From Hyposmocoma kahamanoa (taxonomy: Eukaryota; Arthropoda; Insecta; Lepidoptera; Cosmopterigidae), in assembly GCF_003589595.1 (NCBI RefSeq), contig NW_020653854.1, forward strand, positions 24,136,077 through 24,200,076: a DNA stretch of 64,000 nucleotides, read 5' to 3'. Numbering within the stretch: position 1 is the first letter of the stretch; every line of letters starts with the position of its first letter. Below are positions 43,878 through 54,527 of this stretch, one piece after another. The translations under genes and the position numbers were made by a program. The notes below the pieces were generated by a model. That model did no database searches. It saw only the letters and a list, made by a program, of their open reading frames with translations, and was not told the origin of the DNA.

Positions 43878-44127
43878 GTATCAACCTATACTTGGGACTG
43901 GGTGTGAACCCAGATACGACGTGTGGTTTTATGTAATCGTGATACTTTTACTGGAGAAACTTAGTGGATTTGTGAAGATTTGCTGTTTGTACACCGATAA
44001 CTTGGATTGAAGTGATTAAATAAGTGAGGTGTACTTTTCGGTCTCTTACATTGTAGTGTTCTGTAAACAAGTGATTTGTGCATTTATTGGATTGTATTCT
44101 TGGACAGCCACCAACTAAATGGCCATT
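43878..44127 (+). CDS. Candidate exon 2 with start codon Met-Ala-Ile then splice donor
   Basis: Preceded by a pyrimidine-rich acceptor TTTTGTTGTTACAG (ends 43877), which with the donor at 43776 would give a 102-bp intron, usual for insects. The exon carries an upstream ATG immediately followed by TAA (43931), then CAACTAAATGGCCATT at 44112-44127, a good initiation context. It ends at a perfect donor ATT|GTAAGT (44128). Only three codons would be encoded; the remaining exons would lie downstream, possibly outside the window. Entirely inferred from signals. Confidence 0.3.
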
Positions 44128-45130
44128 GTAAGTACCACTTCATTTTCTTCCTTATTAGGTTCCGAAGTTATTTTAAATACAGCTCTATTAGCAATTTGAT
44201 ACGATCGTCAGACAACAAAGAAAGCTTAATAATGTTCGGTAAAATTATAGGACGAATTCGCTCAAAAAAATCTTTAAAGCATCTCTGAATTGGGTCAGTC
44301 AGAGACCGAAATATTTGTTTAGATTGAGTCCACGCCAAATTAAATTATGTATATTAAGATGAAAATAATTAACACACACCAACAAAGACGCGCATGACAA
44401 ATTAGCATATAACAAAATTTATGCTTTTAAGAAATGAGCAACTGAAATAAACCAGAACACATTAAAATTTTAGAAATCTAACTTGTCAAACACGACCACG
44501 GCAAGTAGGGTACGTCGAATTTTGAAGAGGTTACTCTGGACGATGCAAGTGTGCTACCAGGCACCTGCTTTTAATCATTCTATGGATTCCCACGCTCGAG
44601 CTTTCTATACTCGCTTTCCAAAGTTATTCTCTAAGCAATGTATTACTTGCAATTTTGCAATGTATTATTCTCGTGAAGAAGCAAGTCTGCCAGCTAATGA
44701 GATAGATAGATTGCGAACTGCCGCCGCCATCTTTACGAATTGACTGACGCGCGCCGTGGCCTCGTGGAAATACGGTTTTAGAACGCAGTTGTCACCTCGT
44801 GCTCTTATTTGTTTCTTTATATTAATCCAAACAATCTCTTCTTCATGTCCATTGTTGACGAATTCGTTTTGCATTCGATCGATCGTACTTTCCAGACACG
44901 TGAAGCGCTTACACGAGAAAATGAAGTGTCTGTACCTCCTGGATCATTTAAGTATACCCATTTGTCAGTGTTTACTTCTGATTGATGCTGTTTTGTCGTC
45001 ACCGTCGTCTTTTTAGAGACGTTTATCACGAGTTGGTACCATTCGTTGTATCGAAACAAACTTGTGTAGGCTTATTTTAGTCTACAGTTCTTATTATTTA
45101 TTTTTCTCTTATTCCGAATATTTGTTTTAT
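44128..45130. other. Possible intron with unassigned frames
   Basis: Frames at 44483-44743 and 44756-45016 (plus) and 44817-45059 (minus) are moderately long but without known motifs. If the start exon above is real this is intron. Confidence 0.3.
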
Positions 45131-45265
45131 AACCTTTCGTGTGCGAGCATGCAGTGATTGCATCTCGAGCCGCGGTTGCGCGAGCGCAGCACAGAGGTAG
45201 TGGAAGTAGGTCAAGGCGCTCGGCCGCGCTGTTTCCTACTTGCCTCGCCTCGCTGCGAGTTATGA
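45131..45265. promoter_or_regulatory. GC-rich CpG patch
   Basis: CGAGCCGCGGTTGCGCGAGC and AAGGCGCTCGGCCGCGCTG stand out in composition. It could be an alternative promoter or enhancer; no coding frame is recognised. Confidence 0.25.
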
Positions 45266-45679
45266 GGAAGACACTCGTTATTCAAACTAAAAATCTTTAT
45301 CACTTACATATTGCTCTGATGACGTAAATTTTTTGCGCGCGGAGCAATAACAACCATTCGTACTAAAAATATTACGTGGTAAATACCGCTAAATTACAGG
45401 ATTAGTATAAGATTTTGCAGGTCGGGACACAAAGAAGAACGTAGTCTTTGCGCATTGCGTAGTTTTTTAGAAAGTATTTTAACTTGTTTTCGTTTTTTAT
45501 AAATATTTATTTATCCTTATTATAATAATACAATATTGCACCATTTAGAACTAGATTGCAGTCCAAAATTATATTTGAAATTTATATTTAACTCTCACAT
45601 TTTTGAACACGCGATTCTTATTAGTCAGTGGATGGATATATTTTGAAGTTTTATAGAAAAATTATTTACGAGTTATTCC

Positions 45680-45680
<1 letters not shown>
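45266..45680. other. Stretch without recognisable gene
   Basis: AT-rich, nothing recognised. Confidence 0.35.

Positions 45681-45713
<33 letters not shown>
45681..45713. repeat. (TAA)n microsatellite, 11 units
   Basis: A pure TAA run directly joined to the 3' end of the minus-strand SINE-A. It is the expanded SINE tail, seen as ATT repeats when read with the element. Confidence 0.95.
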
Positions 45714-45715
<2 letters not shown>

Positions 45716-45916
45716 GCTCACAATCAACATAGCCCCGCACAAGGGAAACCCTGTGTCGCGGGTGCCATGGACACACAATTAGACAACCACAAATTACACC
45801 CAAACTCACGAGAGAAATAAATGTAGGCCATACAAATATTTCTCCCGGCCCGGGAATCGAACCTGGGACCTCTGCGTGGCAGTCCGGCATGGTAACCGTT
45901 CGGCCACGGAGGCAGT
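45714..45916 (-). repeat. SINE-A copy 7
   Basis: Complete on the minus strand: TGCCTCCGTGGCCGAACGG, GGTTCGATTCCCGGGCCGG, body, GCGGGGCTATGTTGATTGTG, then the TAA-type tail. With the 25.7 kb copy it defines the family consensus. Confidence 0.93.
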
Positions 45917-45982
45917 TAAATTCCTGACATTGTTGAAAACGGTTATGCTACAAAGTTACCTTCTTACGTAATATGTTTAAGG

Positions 45983-46316
45983 CTCGTATTCTAGAACTCT
46001 ACTCAATGCTCAAGTTAGGATTTGAGTATGGTTTAAAGCACTCGAAATCATACTCAAGTCCCTGCCATTAGGGTCGTATTTCCATTGCTTGTGTTTCAAT
46101 TGCAATCCTGACTTGAGCATTGAGTAGAGTTCTAGAATATGACACTTAGGATCGTATTCTAGAACTCTACTCAGTGCTCAAGTCAGGATTTGAGTATGGT
46201 TTAAAGCATTCGAAATCATACTCAAGTCCCTGCCATTAGGGTCGTATTTCCAGTGCTTGTATTTCCAGTGTAATCCTGACTTGAGAATTGAGTAGAGTTC
46301 TAGAATACGACCCTTA
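45983..46316. repeat. Two tandem copies of a 160-bp hairpin element
   Basis: Each copy (about 45983-46143 and 46148-46316) starts CGTATTCTAGAACTCTACTC and ends with the complement GAGTAGAGTTCTAGAATA. Inside each, GAGTATGGTTTAAAGCA and CATACTCAAGTCCCTGCC add a nested inverted segment, and ATTAGGGTCGTATTTCC repeats the outer GTCGTATT. The copies differ at few positions, so the tandem duplication is recent relative to other repeats. The left flank GTTTAAGG and internal TTAGG do not give a clear target duplication. Confidence 0.92.
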
Positions 46317-46425
46317 GACTGATATATTGAACGTTATGACACGCCGCGTTGTAATGAACTACTTTATTAATATGCATACGTATTTTGTAGTGTGTTTTCT
46401 AGCTATTCTTGTATTATATTCTTGT

Positions 46426-46494
46426 ATTGAGATGTAGCATCAAAAGATCGATTAACTGTTGTTAACGACATTTGTTTTGATGCTACATCTCAAT
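46426..46494. repeat. Perfect 20-bp hairpin with 29-nt loop
   Basis: Arms 46426-46445 and 46475-46494 are exact complements around GAGATGTAGCATC. The loop contains a weaker GTTAAC-type pairing. The size is that of a microRNA precursor, but also of a small MITE relic. Confidence 0.9.
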
Positions 46495-47437
46495 TTGTAC
46501 ATAATTTTAATTAGTAATCTTTTAGTATCGATATTTAGTAGCGATATAATTTCTTTAGCTATTCCGTTTGCGCATATGTTAATGCTTCATTGCCGCAGGG
46601 CTACAAGACACAATCAGATAGTGTAAAATGTTAACGTAACTGGGCACTCGATTTTATCTATTTTGGTTTTGGGTCAAGGATTTAGGTGAAGTTGATAAGT
46701 ATTTATTGCGATTCTGTCTTTCCCGGAGCACTTGATAGAAACTTTAGTAACTTCATTTACTTGTGTTTTGATTTTATTCCATTGTCATTCAACACACTTA
46801 GATATTTAATCACTTTATCGTCTTCTAAAGCGTTCTCATCAATTATGGATACCTTTGTGACAAAAATTTGTTTCTCAAAAATTTATTTGCCCGCACAATC
46901 CCTGTCTTCCTATGTTATTTATATTGTTTTCAATTCAGTCATCAAAATTATCTCGGTAAAGATAACGTATCCTCTAAGTGCATAGTCATGCACGCTTCTC
47001 TAGTGCGGGTTGAAGATATCACACATTTTATTATTTTTATTTATTTATTCAAAATACAAACAGTCGGTATAAAACAATTATTTCATTAACGAAGATATAT
47101 AAAATTGACCTAGAGTTTCCTTAATTTATAATGCAGTTGAAATCTTAAAGACTATCAATATACATACTATTGTGTAGAACAAATCATAGTAAGGGCGCAT
47201 TTATTCGATACGAATTTCGAGATTAGCTTCTTAAATGATCCTGGGCACGCGGGCGAGACTGGCTTGCATTTGGTCCAGGCGGCGGCTCGCGCGGCGGTTG
47301 TATTATTCAGAGGAATTTAAATGTCGTTGCCTAGTAAATAGAATTCAGATTCCATTAATGTACATGAAGGCGTGGTAACTCATCGCCGTGCGAAAACTCG
47401 CCCCGTGTAACGGGCACTAAAGCTTTAATTAAAAATA
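46495..47437. other. Stretch without recognisable gene
   Basis: A plus frame at 46686-46985 (99 codons) is hydrophobic and Ser/Phe rich, unrecognised. A GC-rich spot GGCGGCTCGCGCGGCGG lies near 47280. Confidence 0.35.
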
Positions 47438-47890
47438 TTAAATAATGTAATAATGGGAGCGCGAAAAGGTCATAATTTCGCATTTACCATTGTTGAATAG
47501 CAGCTTGTTGTCCACACTCCATTTGCTCACTGCGACGATGTCCTGTTGCAAAGCATAACAGTCCTGGGTCGACTTAATGGGCATGACAAGTTTCACATCG
47601 TCGGCGAATAATAAAACCGTGGCCTTGTTAACAGCTGTTGGAAGGTCATTTATAAAAATAAGAAAAAGGAATGGTCCCAAATTTGATCCCTGACTTATGC
47701 CAGAACGTGTATGGTATGGTTTTGACTGGTATGGTCCATATCTTACGAACTGTTTCTGGTCTTTAAGATAATCGGCAAACAGTTTTAATAGCCGGGGGAC
47801 GAATCCCATTCTACTTAGCTTCTGCAGTAAAATATCGTTGTCAATCCGGTCAAAAGCCTTTTGCAAATTAAAACAAATTAATTTGTTAGC
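47438..47890 (-). pseudogene. LINE reverse transcriptase domain fragment (CR1/Jockey-like)
   Basis: A 142-residue open frame, the longest recognisable RT piece here. It shows QKAFDRIDND (residues 2-11, the A-motif Asp region), GISQGSNLGPFLF (residues 56-68, the Q-G-S block) and LLFADDVKL (residues 85-93) with the intact FADD catalytic pair. WSVDNKLLFNNGKCE follows, the post-catalytic block. The frame extends upstream a few codons to about 47885 as FNLQKAF. The endonuclease, the N-terminal RT half and the C-terminus are missing, so it is a dead fragment despite the intact frame. Confidence 0.88.
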
Positions 47891-48844
47891 GAATTACAGA
47901 AAATATCTACAACCATGAACCTGCTGTTGTACGTCTGACATGATTGCCTAATAAAGCAATTGCCAATTAAACGTTTTTGCGACTTCTTAATTGAGAAACC
48001 TGTATTCATACGACCAGATCTTTCAATTTGGCGGGGTCTCTGAAATCTATAACGTTCAGTAGAGGTGTCGAATCAAATTCATTATTTATTACTTTATATA
48101 AACTGGTAGTAACTATGTAATGGCTCTTGAGCAATTTCAGTTTATGCCAAGAGCCTTAATATTTTGCACTCTTTCAATCTTGTCTGTTGAACTGTACAGC
48201 CGAACTCTAACCGATACGAATAAATCTATTAAATAAAATTTTATATGTAAAAGAATTTTTGAAGAGCTTTCCTTAGTAGTATTTATGAGGTCTGTGGTCT
48301 TTCCCAACGTAGGATGAACCCGAACTGTTTATATTTTCCAAAGGTTCCTTCGACCTTCTTGGAAGTACCGGTTTTATCACAATATTTACCACCATGGTTA
48401 GCGAAAGTATTTATCTCAGAATTAAAATCACATACATGTCGCCATATTGATTCGGACCGTTAGCTTCTCAATGGAGCAGCAACTGTTTTCCCACTAGGCT
48501 GCTACCGCTTTTAGTTTTTCAATTAGAAATAGCAATGTTTATTTGCTATGTAATGTAACTAGTTCACAAGTTATGGTAACAATCATTTTACCATGTGGAA
48601 TGTAAACAAACGGAGTGGTGGTTATAAGAGGATCGGGGCGGCTCCGTGCCGACCTACTTTGATACCGCGTAACAATTATGATAACGTTCCTTTCTCTGAT
48701 GTGCCACATAACGATATTTACTTGCCTTATACTTTGTTAACTATCACAGTCTACTTGTATATTTCATATGTCCCGTTTTAGATCACGTCTCTATTAAGCG
48801 GATTAATTTTTGATCAACAAATCAAGTCACAATTACGTTTCTAA
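47891..48844. other. Stretch without recognisable gene
   Basis: Upstream of the RT fragment (minus strand) no endonuclease motifs were recognised. A 62-codon plus frame lies at 48593-48781, motif-free. Confidence 0.35.
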
Positions 48845-48895
48845 TTAACTGACTCCGTGGTTGAACTGTTACCGTACAGGGGTCCAAGTCTGCTA
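48845..48895 (+). repeat. SINE-A head scrap
   Basis: TAACTGACTCCGTGGTTGAAC and GGGGTCCAAGTCTGC resemble the SINE-A head. The body is absent. Confidence 0.5.
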
Positions 48896-49230
48896 TTTTT
48901 TTTTTGAAATCACTGGTCATTATAATTCCATTGAGACTCAACAGCATAGATCATGAACTTGATTCATAAACCCTGAGGTGGGTTTGTAGTATTTGAACCC
49001 GGTGTGGATATATTTACGTGTCCTCTGAGTGAATTTACAAAGGTTGCTTTGTATATCTGTTGTTATAAGTCACATAAGTAATAAGGAACAATTCGCCGTT
49101 ACATATTTCACTTATCTATAGAAAAGTAGGTTAATTATACTACTCTTCTAAGTTCAGTATAATATTTGATATTTTACTGTTTTTTAAAAACAATTAGAAC
49201 TGTCGTTTATACGTGGACTATAGATTCAGT
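48896..49230. other. Stretch without recognisable gene
   Basis: Nothing recognised. Confidence 0.3.
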
Positions 49231-49256
49231 TCGCTGCCATCCATTCGTCTCTTCCA

Positions 49257-49457
49257 TTAGCACTTTACTGCGTCCGGTTCACAGTTTTCAAACTGATATT
49301 CTAAAATGTGTGCCAAAGCTTTATCATCTAATATAACATTGACTTTCACGTTAGATGATGTAACTGCTAACTGCAGGCTCCCTGCCCCCACGCCCCGCGT
49401 CTCTATTAGGTAAACTGGCGGCGCGCGCGCAGCTTTCACTTCGCTATACACTTTCAC
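49257..49457 (-). CDS. 66-codon open frame in GC-balanced patch, unrecognised
   Basis: Begins MKVYSEVKAARAPPVYLIET and continues with VGAGSLQLAVTSSNVKVNVI. GC content is well above the neighbourhood (GGCGGCGCGCGCGCAGC near 49417). This could be a 5' exon of a minus-strand gene or a promoter patch. No splice donor was securely placed and no domain is known. Confidence 0.25.
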   Translation of the reverse strand: MKVYSEVKAARAPPVYLIETRGVGAGSLQLAVTSSNVKVNVILDDKALAHILEYQFENCEPDAVKC

Positions 49458-49499
49458 CGTGCAGTTCCGTGTACACGTTGATACCGATTCACACTTGCG

Positions 49500-51142
49500 C
49501 GAATATTATGTATCTATTATATGTTTGGCTTAATTGCTGGTTTATTACAAGATTGAAAAATTATACATTAACTTAATAACTATGTTAGTAGACAAGGAAA
49601 GATTAAAATGTTCTATTTATGAACGCATTGTTAAAAGCAAGTTAAAGTCAAGTTTATTAAATAATAATGACGATCGAACAAGTGAAGGAAAATTAAATTT
49701 AATAACGATAAGTGGTTTCAATTGTGTAACATCGAGCCGTAAAAGCGACAATCCATAGGACTTAACAACATATTTGCTGCTACCAGGAACGACATACCCG
49801 TAAACTTGTCGTATTTATTTACGATTGCAAGCTGCTATTTTCAATGCAAAGTGTCAGGAGTTATCTGTTCGCGATAACGATGTTACGTACGATGTTGTCA
49901 TGTCATCGCTTCCGAGTACTTATCTTTACGTAAATAGTTTAGGGACATTTCAAATTATTATCATATGTAAACTAATAGATATTTGTATTGTCACAAAACA
50001 TCACTACGTCATTTGAACTTCTTCGAATTTGTGAATTAACTTGCTTGTGGATTATCAATTCATATCTATTATTGTCACCTATTTTAAATTACGCATTTGG
50101 GAATAAAGAAGACTTTAAACAATGTGAGTGGTTTTAGTTAAAAGTTTTTACAAATTGAAAATGTTATCCAATTTTATTTTGTAATGAAACACAAGAAAGA
50201 AATTGCCCTCAGTCGTGGCACACATGGCAACATTTCCACAATAAAAAAACCAAAGGAAAAAAACAGTACTAAAAAAGTTAGAAATCTCTTTTTTAATTTA
50301 TTTACTGCCCTTAGATTCAAGTAATTAAGTCGAAATGTGAGAGACATAAGTTATACAAAACAGTAATAGAAGTCACATAATGGCCACCATAAAGATACAA
50401 CGACATCCCGAGAAAAAATGTCAGAAAATTAAACTACATATTCAAGAGAAATTTAATCTAAGACCTGGCCAATTGACGTTTTAGCCTGTCTTGAAGGACG
50501 AAAAGGTTTACTAATAAAAAACTAGAACAAAAGTAATTAAAATTGTAATTTGTGTTGCCAACACAAAATCGATATAGGTACCAAAAATTGGCGAATCACA
50601 CAGTCACGAACTTCGTCATTGATAAACTTGTCACGTTCTAGCGAAAGTGGAAACGATGAATATAAAAAAAAATCAAACTACAAAGTTTTAAAGGCTGAGT
50701 CATTTATACACTAGTAGATGTTATAAAGCTATGAGCAAATATTCGAAAATTCGCAGAAGCCAAAAGGTCCAGTTTAAACTCTGCGAAATTGGTCGCTGTG
50801 GCATGACTCATCAACTTTTTGTCGATTCCCGAGAAATTGATATTTGGGTGACTCGTGTGTGTTGTAAAGAATTATCGTTCCCTGGAGTAATGTTAATTGG
50901 ATGTTATTTGCCTATTTTGAAAATGTATTTGTTTTCAATTATTCTTTGCTACGTGTTGTGTACGTTGTGATTTAGTTTGTTTCGAGGAAATGGAATTTCA
51001 TATAAACGTTGTCGTGAAATTCGCGACAACGCCTATAGACGCCATATCGAAATTTTCAATTTGCCTCAAAAGTACTTTAGTAAATTTGCATAACTTTGTG
51101 ATCTGATCACTGACATATATGACATGATGAAAATATTTCTTG
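49500..51142. other. Stretch without recognisable gene
   Basis: Plus frames at 49534-49758, 49825-50016 and 50731-50970 lack motifs. A small hairpin GTTGTCG...CGACAAC lies near 51008-51030. Confidence 0.35.
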
Positions 51143-51150
51143 CCCTTGAC

Positions 51151-51378
51151 CATTGACTTACAAATAAATGGACGACGGGTCTAATACAAAAACCACGAAA
51201 AAAATGTCCCAAGTCAACCTATTCGAAATTTAAATTGTTATGTCATCGCAGTATCGCGCTGTCCGTAGAACAAATGAAGACTAAAGCGGAGTGTCGCGCT
51301 CTGTATACGATTTTAGCGCCTTACAAGTGCGGACACTTTTTAGCGCGGACCCGACGTCCATATAATTGTAAGTCAATG
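51151..51378 (+). mobile_element. MITE-8 copy 3 (228 bp)
   Basis: Begins CATTGACTTACAAATAAATG, ends TATAATTGTAAGTCAATG, flanked by CCCTTGAC at 51143-51150 and 51379-51386. Same length as copy 1 and very similar to it. Confidence 0.93.
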
Positions 51379-51518
51379 CCCTTGACAAAAGAAAATGTAA
51401 CATACAGTCTTATTTTCTTTTTTTTTGTCGATTTTCTGGAAATCGATTTACTTTACCACATTTTCAAGTTCTAAACGGATATTTCTTTGGAATACATCTA
51501 TATTGATTTAACAGTACG

Positions 51519-51746
51519 ACTATAAACTGGCAACCGGTACTACCTCAATTTCAACAACTTTACAGGATTTAGAAAAATCATTTAAATAGCATCTTATTTA
51601 TTACATAAAAATACGTAGTGTACATACGTACATGAGTAATAAAAATATTTAAAACTACGTATTTTTATTTAACCAGAATTCACAATTTTTTTCTTCATGC
51701 TGTAAAGTTGTCAAAATTGAGATAGTACCGATTGCCAGTTCACAGT
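51519..51746. repeat. rep-I copy 2
   Basis: Left ACTATAAACTGGCAACCGG, right ACCGATTGCCAGTTCACAGT, with AACAACTTTACAG and CTGTAAAGTTGTCAAAATTG extending the inverted repeat to about 47 bp. Interior AT-rich with TAAAAATACG repeated in inverse. Confidence 0.82.
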
Positions 51747-51775
51747 CGAGTAGTAGATTTCGTTGTGGTAGAGTT

Positions 51776-51965
51776 CGTCCAGGGAAATACTGCCACCGCC
51801 CCTATTTCAGCCGCCAAGCAGTAATATGAGCATTACTGCGTTACGGTTTTGAATAGTAAGGGTGCTGGTGAAATTACAGGTACATGAGACTTTGATTCAT
51901 GTCTCTGTGTGACGGGTAGTGGCAGTACTCCTCAGATCTTTACGATTACACCTTTGAGTGGTGAC
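51776..51965 (-). repeat. rep-D copy, truncated
   Basis: GTTCGTCCAGGGAAATACTG to CCTCAGATCTTTACGATTAC. The GACGGGACGAAC end is missing. Confidence 0.78.
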
Positions 51966-52892
51966 ACACTCTTCGTCAGACAGTGGCGTTGACATTTTAA
52001 CTATCCTTCCCAGTGTTGCTGTTTCTATAATTGATTCTACTAATTACACAACTATTACTAATTATGACCACTGTATCCGCTAATTTATACAAATTATACA
52101 TTAATATCTCCACTTGACACACACATCAATATTTTATATTTCTTTTTTTACTCCTTTATAATATGGTTAAAATATTAAGCAGAAATAGTGGTTTAAAACA
52201 GCAATATTGAACCGGAAACGCAGTATTTCAAGGTCACCAGACTGTCTTTTGCCGTCGCGTTTAGCCTTCTGTTCGAATGTTTTATTATTTATGTTGTATG
52301 GTATTTCATTTAGTAATTATGAAATAAGTCATAAACGATATTTGCCATAAAAGACAAACCTCGCTTAAATAGGCATTACATGAAAATGCGAGTTTTTTTT
52401 CGTCATTGCTACTCATAAGACACGAAACTAATTTATCCAGATAGATCTGTTCAATTAAAAAATAATAATACGTACACGTAATGTACGTACACATACGTAG
52501 ACTTAATAATATGGAAATATTTTTCTCCCATCCTCTATATACGCGTACATGCGATTAAAGATAAAAAAATTGCTTTTTCGACTTTTAATTATCTAACACT
52601 CGTTGAATAGGTTACGTTCCGTTATTACGATTTGAAGTGAAGATGGTAATATTTAATTCTATTTCTCAATTAACTCTTTGTTTTTATTTCCTCGTGGTAG
52701 ACATAAACGTGTAGTGTTTTACTTATTACTATATCTCATTGTTTCTGTATTTATTTCAACAAAGAGCGTGACGAATAAAACAATCCTATAAATCTAGTCG
52801 CAAGCAACTTTAGAGCGAAACATTGAGGACAAAGACATAATGAGATTAGAGGTTGACTGTGGTAATAACTTTAACAGTCATACATTTATTAG
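51966..52892. other. Stretch without recognisable gene
   Basis: ACGTACACGTAATGTACGTACACA near 52470-52492 is alternating purine/pyrimidine. Nothing else. Confidence 0.35.
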
Positions 52893-53190
52893 GAGTACAG
52901 TTCCTTGTAAAGGAGTTCTTCCAGGGAAGTACTGGCATACCTGTTTCTGCCGCCAAACTGTAACGTGAGCGTTATTGCGTTCCGATTTCGAAACCGGTCC
53001 GGTGTGATGGTGAAACTACAAGCACATGGGACTTGTTAACTTTATGTCTCAGGGTGACGGGTGCAGTGGCAGTACCCTTTAGATCTTTGCGATTTAAAGC
53101 TTTCACTGGCCAATGGTTGAGGCCGTGTTGCTTACCAGGCGCACGACTTGTTCGTCCCGATCCCGTTACTTGATATTATAAAAAAACTTA
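52893..53190 (-). repeat. rep-D copy
   Basis: ACAGTTCCTTGTAAAGGAG to GTTACTTGATATTATAAAAAAA. Confidence 0.82.
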
Positions 53191-54027
53191 CAAAGTCCCT
53201 GTTACCAAACTAGTTGTAAAATGTTTCCTTGTACCAAGAACTAAGTACATTACAAGCAGTTAAGTGTGTTTCTGGACATTCCGCAAACTATAGACAATTT
53301 TCATTTGTAATGTCTGTTACCAGTAAACATGTTATTTTGGTTCAACCGCTTTAAGGAAAATATTATTTTTGGATCCAAAACGTTAACATAGGTAGTTAAC
53401 AGAGAACAGGAAGGAAGCAGTTCTAGACCTAATCAGTGCTTGTTTTGTCAGCATCCTCCAGTCCAGCAGAACTGGACATGGTTAGGCAAAAGAAAACATC
53501 GTGGAATACCTGAAACAAAGTTCTCCGAAGACATTTAAATTTTTACCCTATTTTAGGCCAGTGCAGTGAGGTGGACGGTGAGCTTATTTCCCTAAAGGAG
53601 ATTCGTATCAAACAGTGTATACAGTGTTGATACAGTTAATGAAGTAAGTTTCACATATAAACATAAGGTACAAACACGCAAAATCATTTCTGTCAGGGTG
53701 CCAAATGTTCATAGGGCCAAATGATGTATAATATTGCTAAATAGCGTAACAAACCGGTTAGAGGCTGACAGTGGCAGCTATTGACCTAGTGGCACACAAA
53801 TCGAAGGAAAACTACTCGTTGCGTGTGCGCTCGAGCGGTCTTACTTTTACACAAAATCAGCTTTTGATATGTGAGCAATATGTTTGTGTATGCATTTTGG
53901 CTTTGTATCATGCATGACACAAAACAGTGTAAATGTTTGAATGAAATTCCAATTTATAGCCTTTTGTTACTGTGTAAAATAGAAGCAAACTTGAGGTTTG
54001 AATGTTTTTTCCAATGTTACTGGTGTA
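53191..54027. other. Stretch without recognisable gene
   Basis: No repeat partner or motif found. Confidence 0.35.
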
Positions 54028-54137
54028 GTCAAGGGCACGTCAAAATTGACATTTTGAACTTTGAATCGGTCTTATCGCAAACGGCTGTTGCATTGAAGAG
54101 TTGCCAGCTTAAATACCAAAATTGACGTGCCCTTGAC
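54028..54137. repeat. 110-bp foldback with 16-bp perfect ends
   Basis: GTCAAGGGCACGTCAA at 54028-54043 and its exact complement TTGACGTGCCCTTGAC at 54122-54137. The interior has no frame of note. A single copy in this window. Confidence 0.85.
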
Positions 54138-54344
54138 CCTTGCCGTAAATTCATACAATAATTCAATTTACTTCATCCAAACATCTAAACTAAATGTGGC
54201 ATAATTTTGGGCTTTGTTTCTGTGCTCTAAATAATTAGGTATGTCTAATCAGACAGTTGTTATAGTTGTGAATTGACAACCTAACGAAACCATTACCAAG
54301 AATATTGACGACGAATGTGAGTTATACGTACCTATACTTACGAA

Positions 54345-54527
54345 ATGTTAACAATTGCCGCAGTAAAAATATCACTGAAAGCTAAACAGGATCCGGAAAT
54401 GACCTACAAAGGTCATTTGCTGAATGGGTTCCTAGCGCACAACCAGATTGCTGATGTGTTCGCGGACAATTTGTCTCAATTCACAGCTGCAATAGCACGC
54501 TATGTAAACTATTATAAAACTAGGTAA
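54345..54527 (+). CDS. 60-codon open frame, unrecognised
   Basis: LKAKQDPEMTYKGHLLNGFL and FADNLSQFTAAIARYVNYYK look protein-like. The frame is preceded by TTGCCGCAG (acceptor-like, 54355-54363) and followed by ACTAG|GTAATC (weak donor). It could be an internal exon or captured fragment. No family recognised. Confidence 0.22.
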   Translation: MLTIAAVKISLKAKQDPEMTYKGHLLNGFLAHNQIADVFADNLSQFTAAIARYVNYYKTR

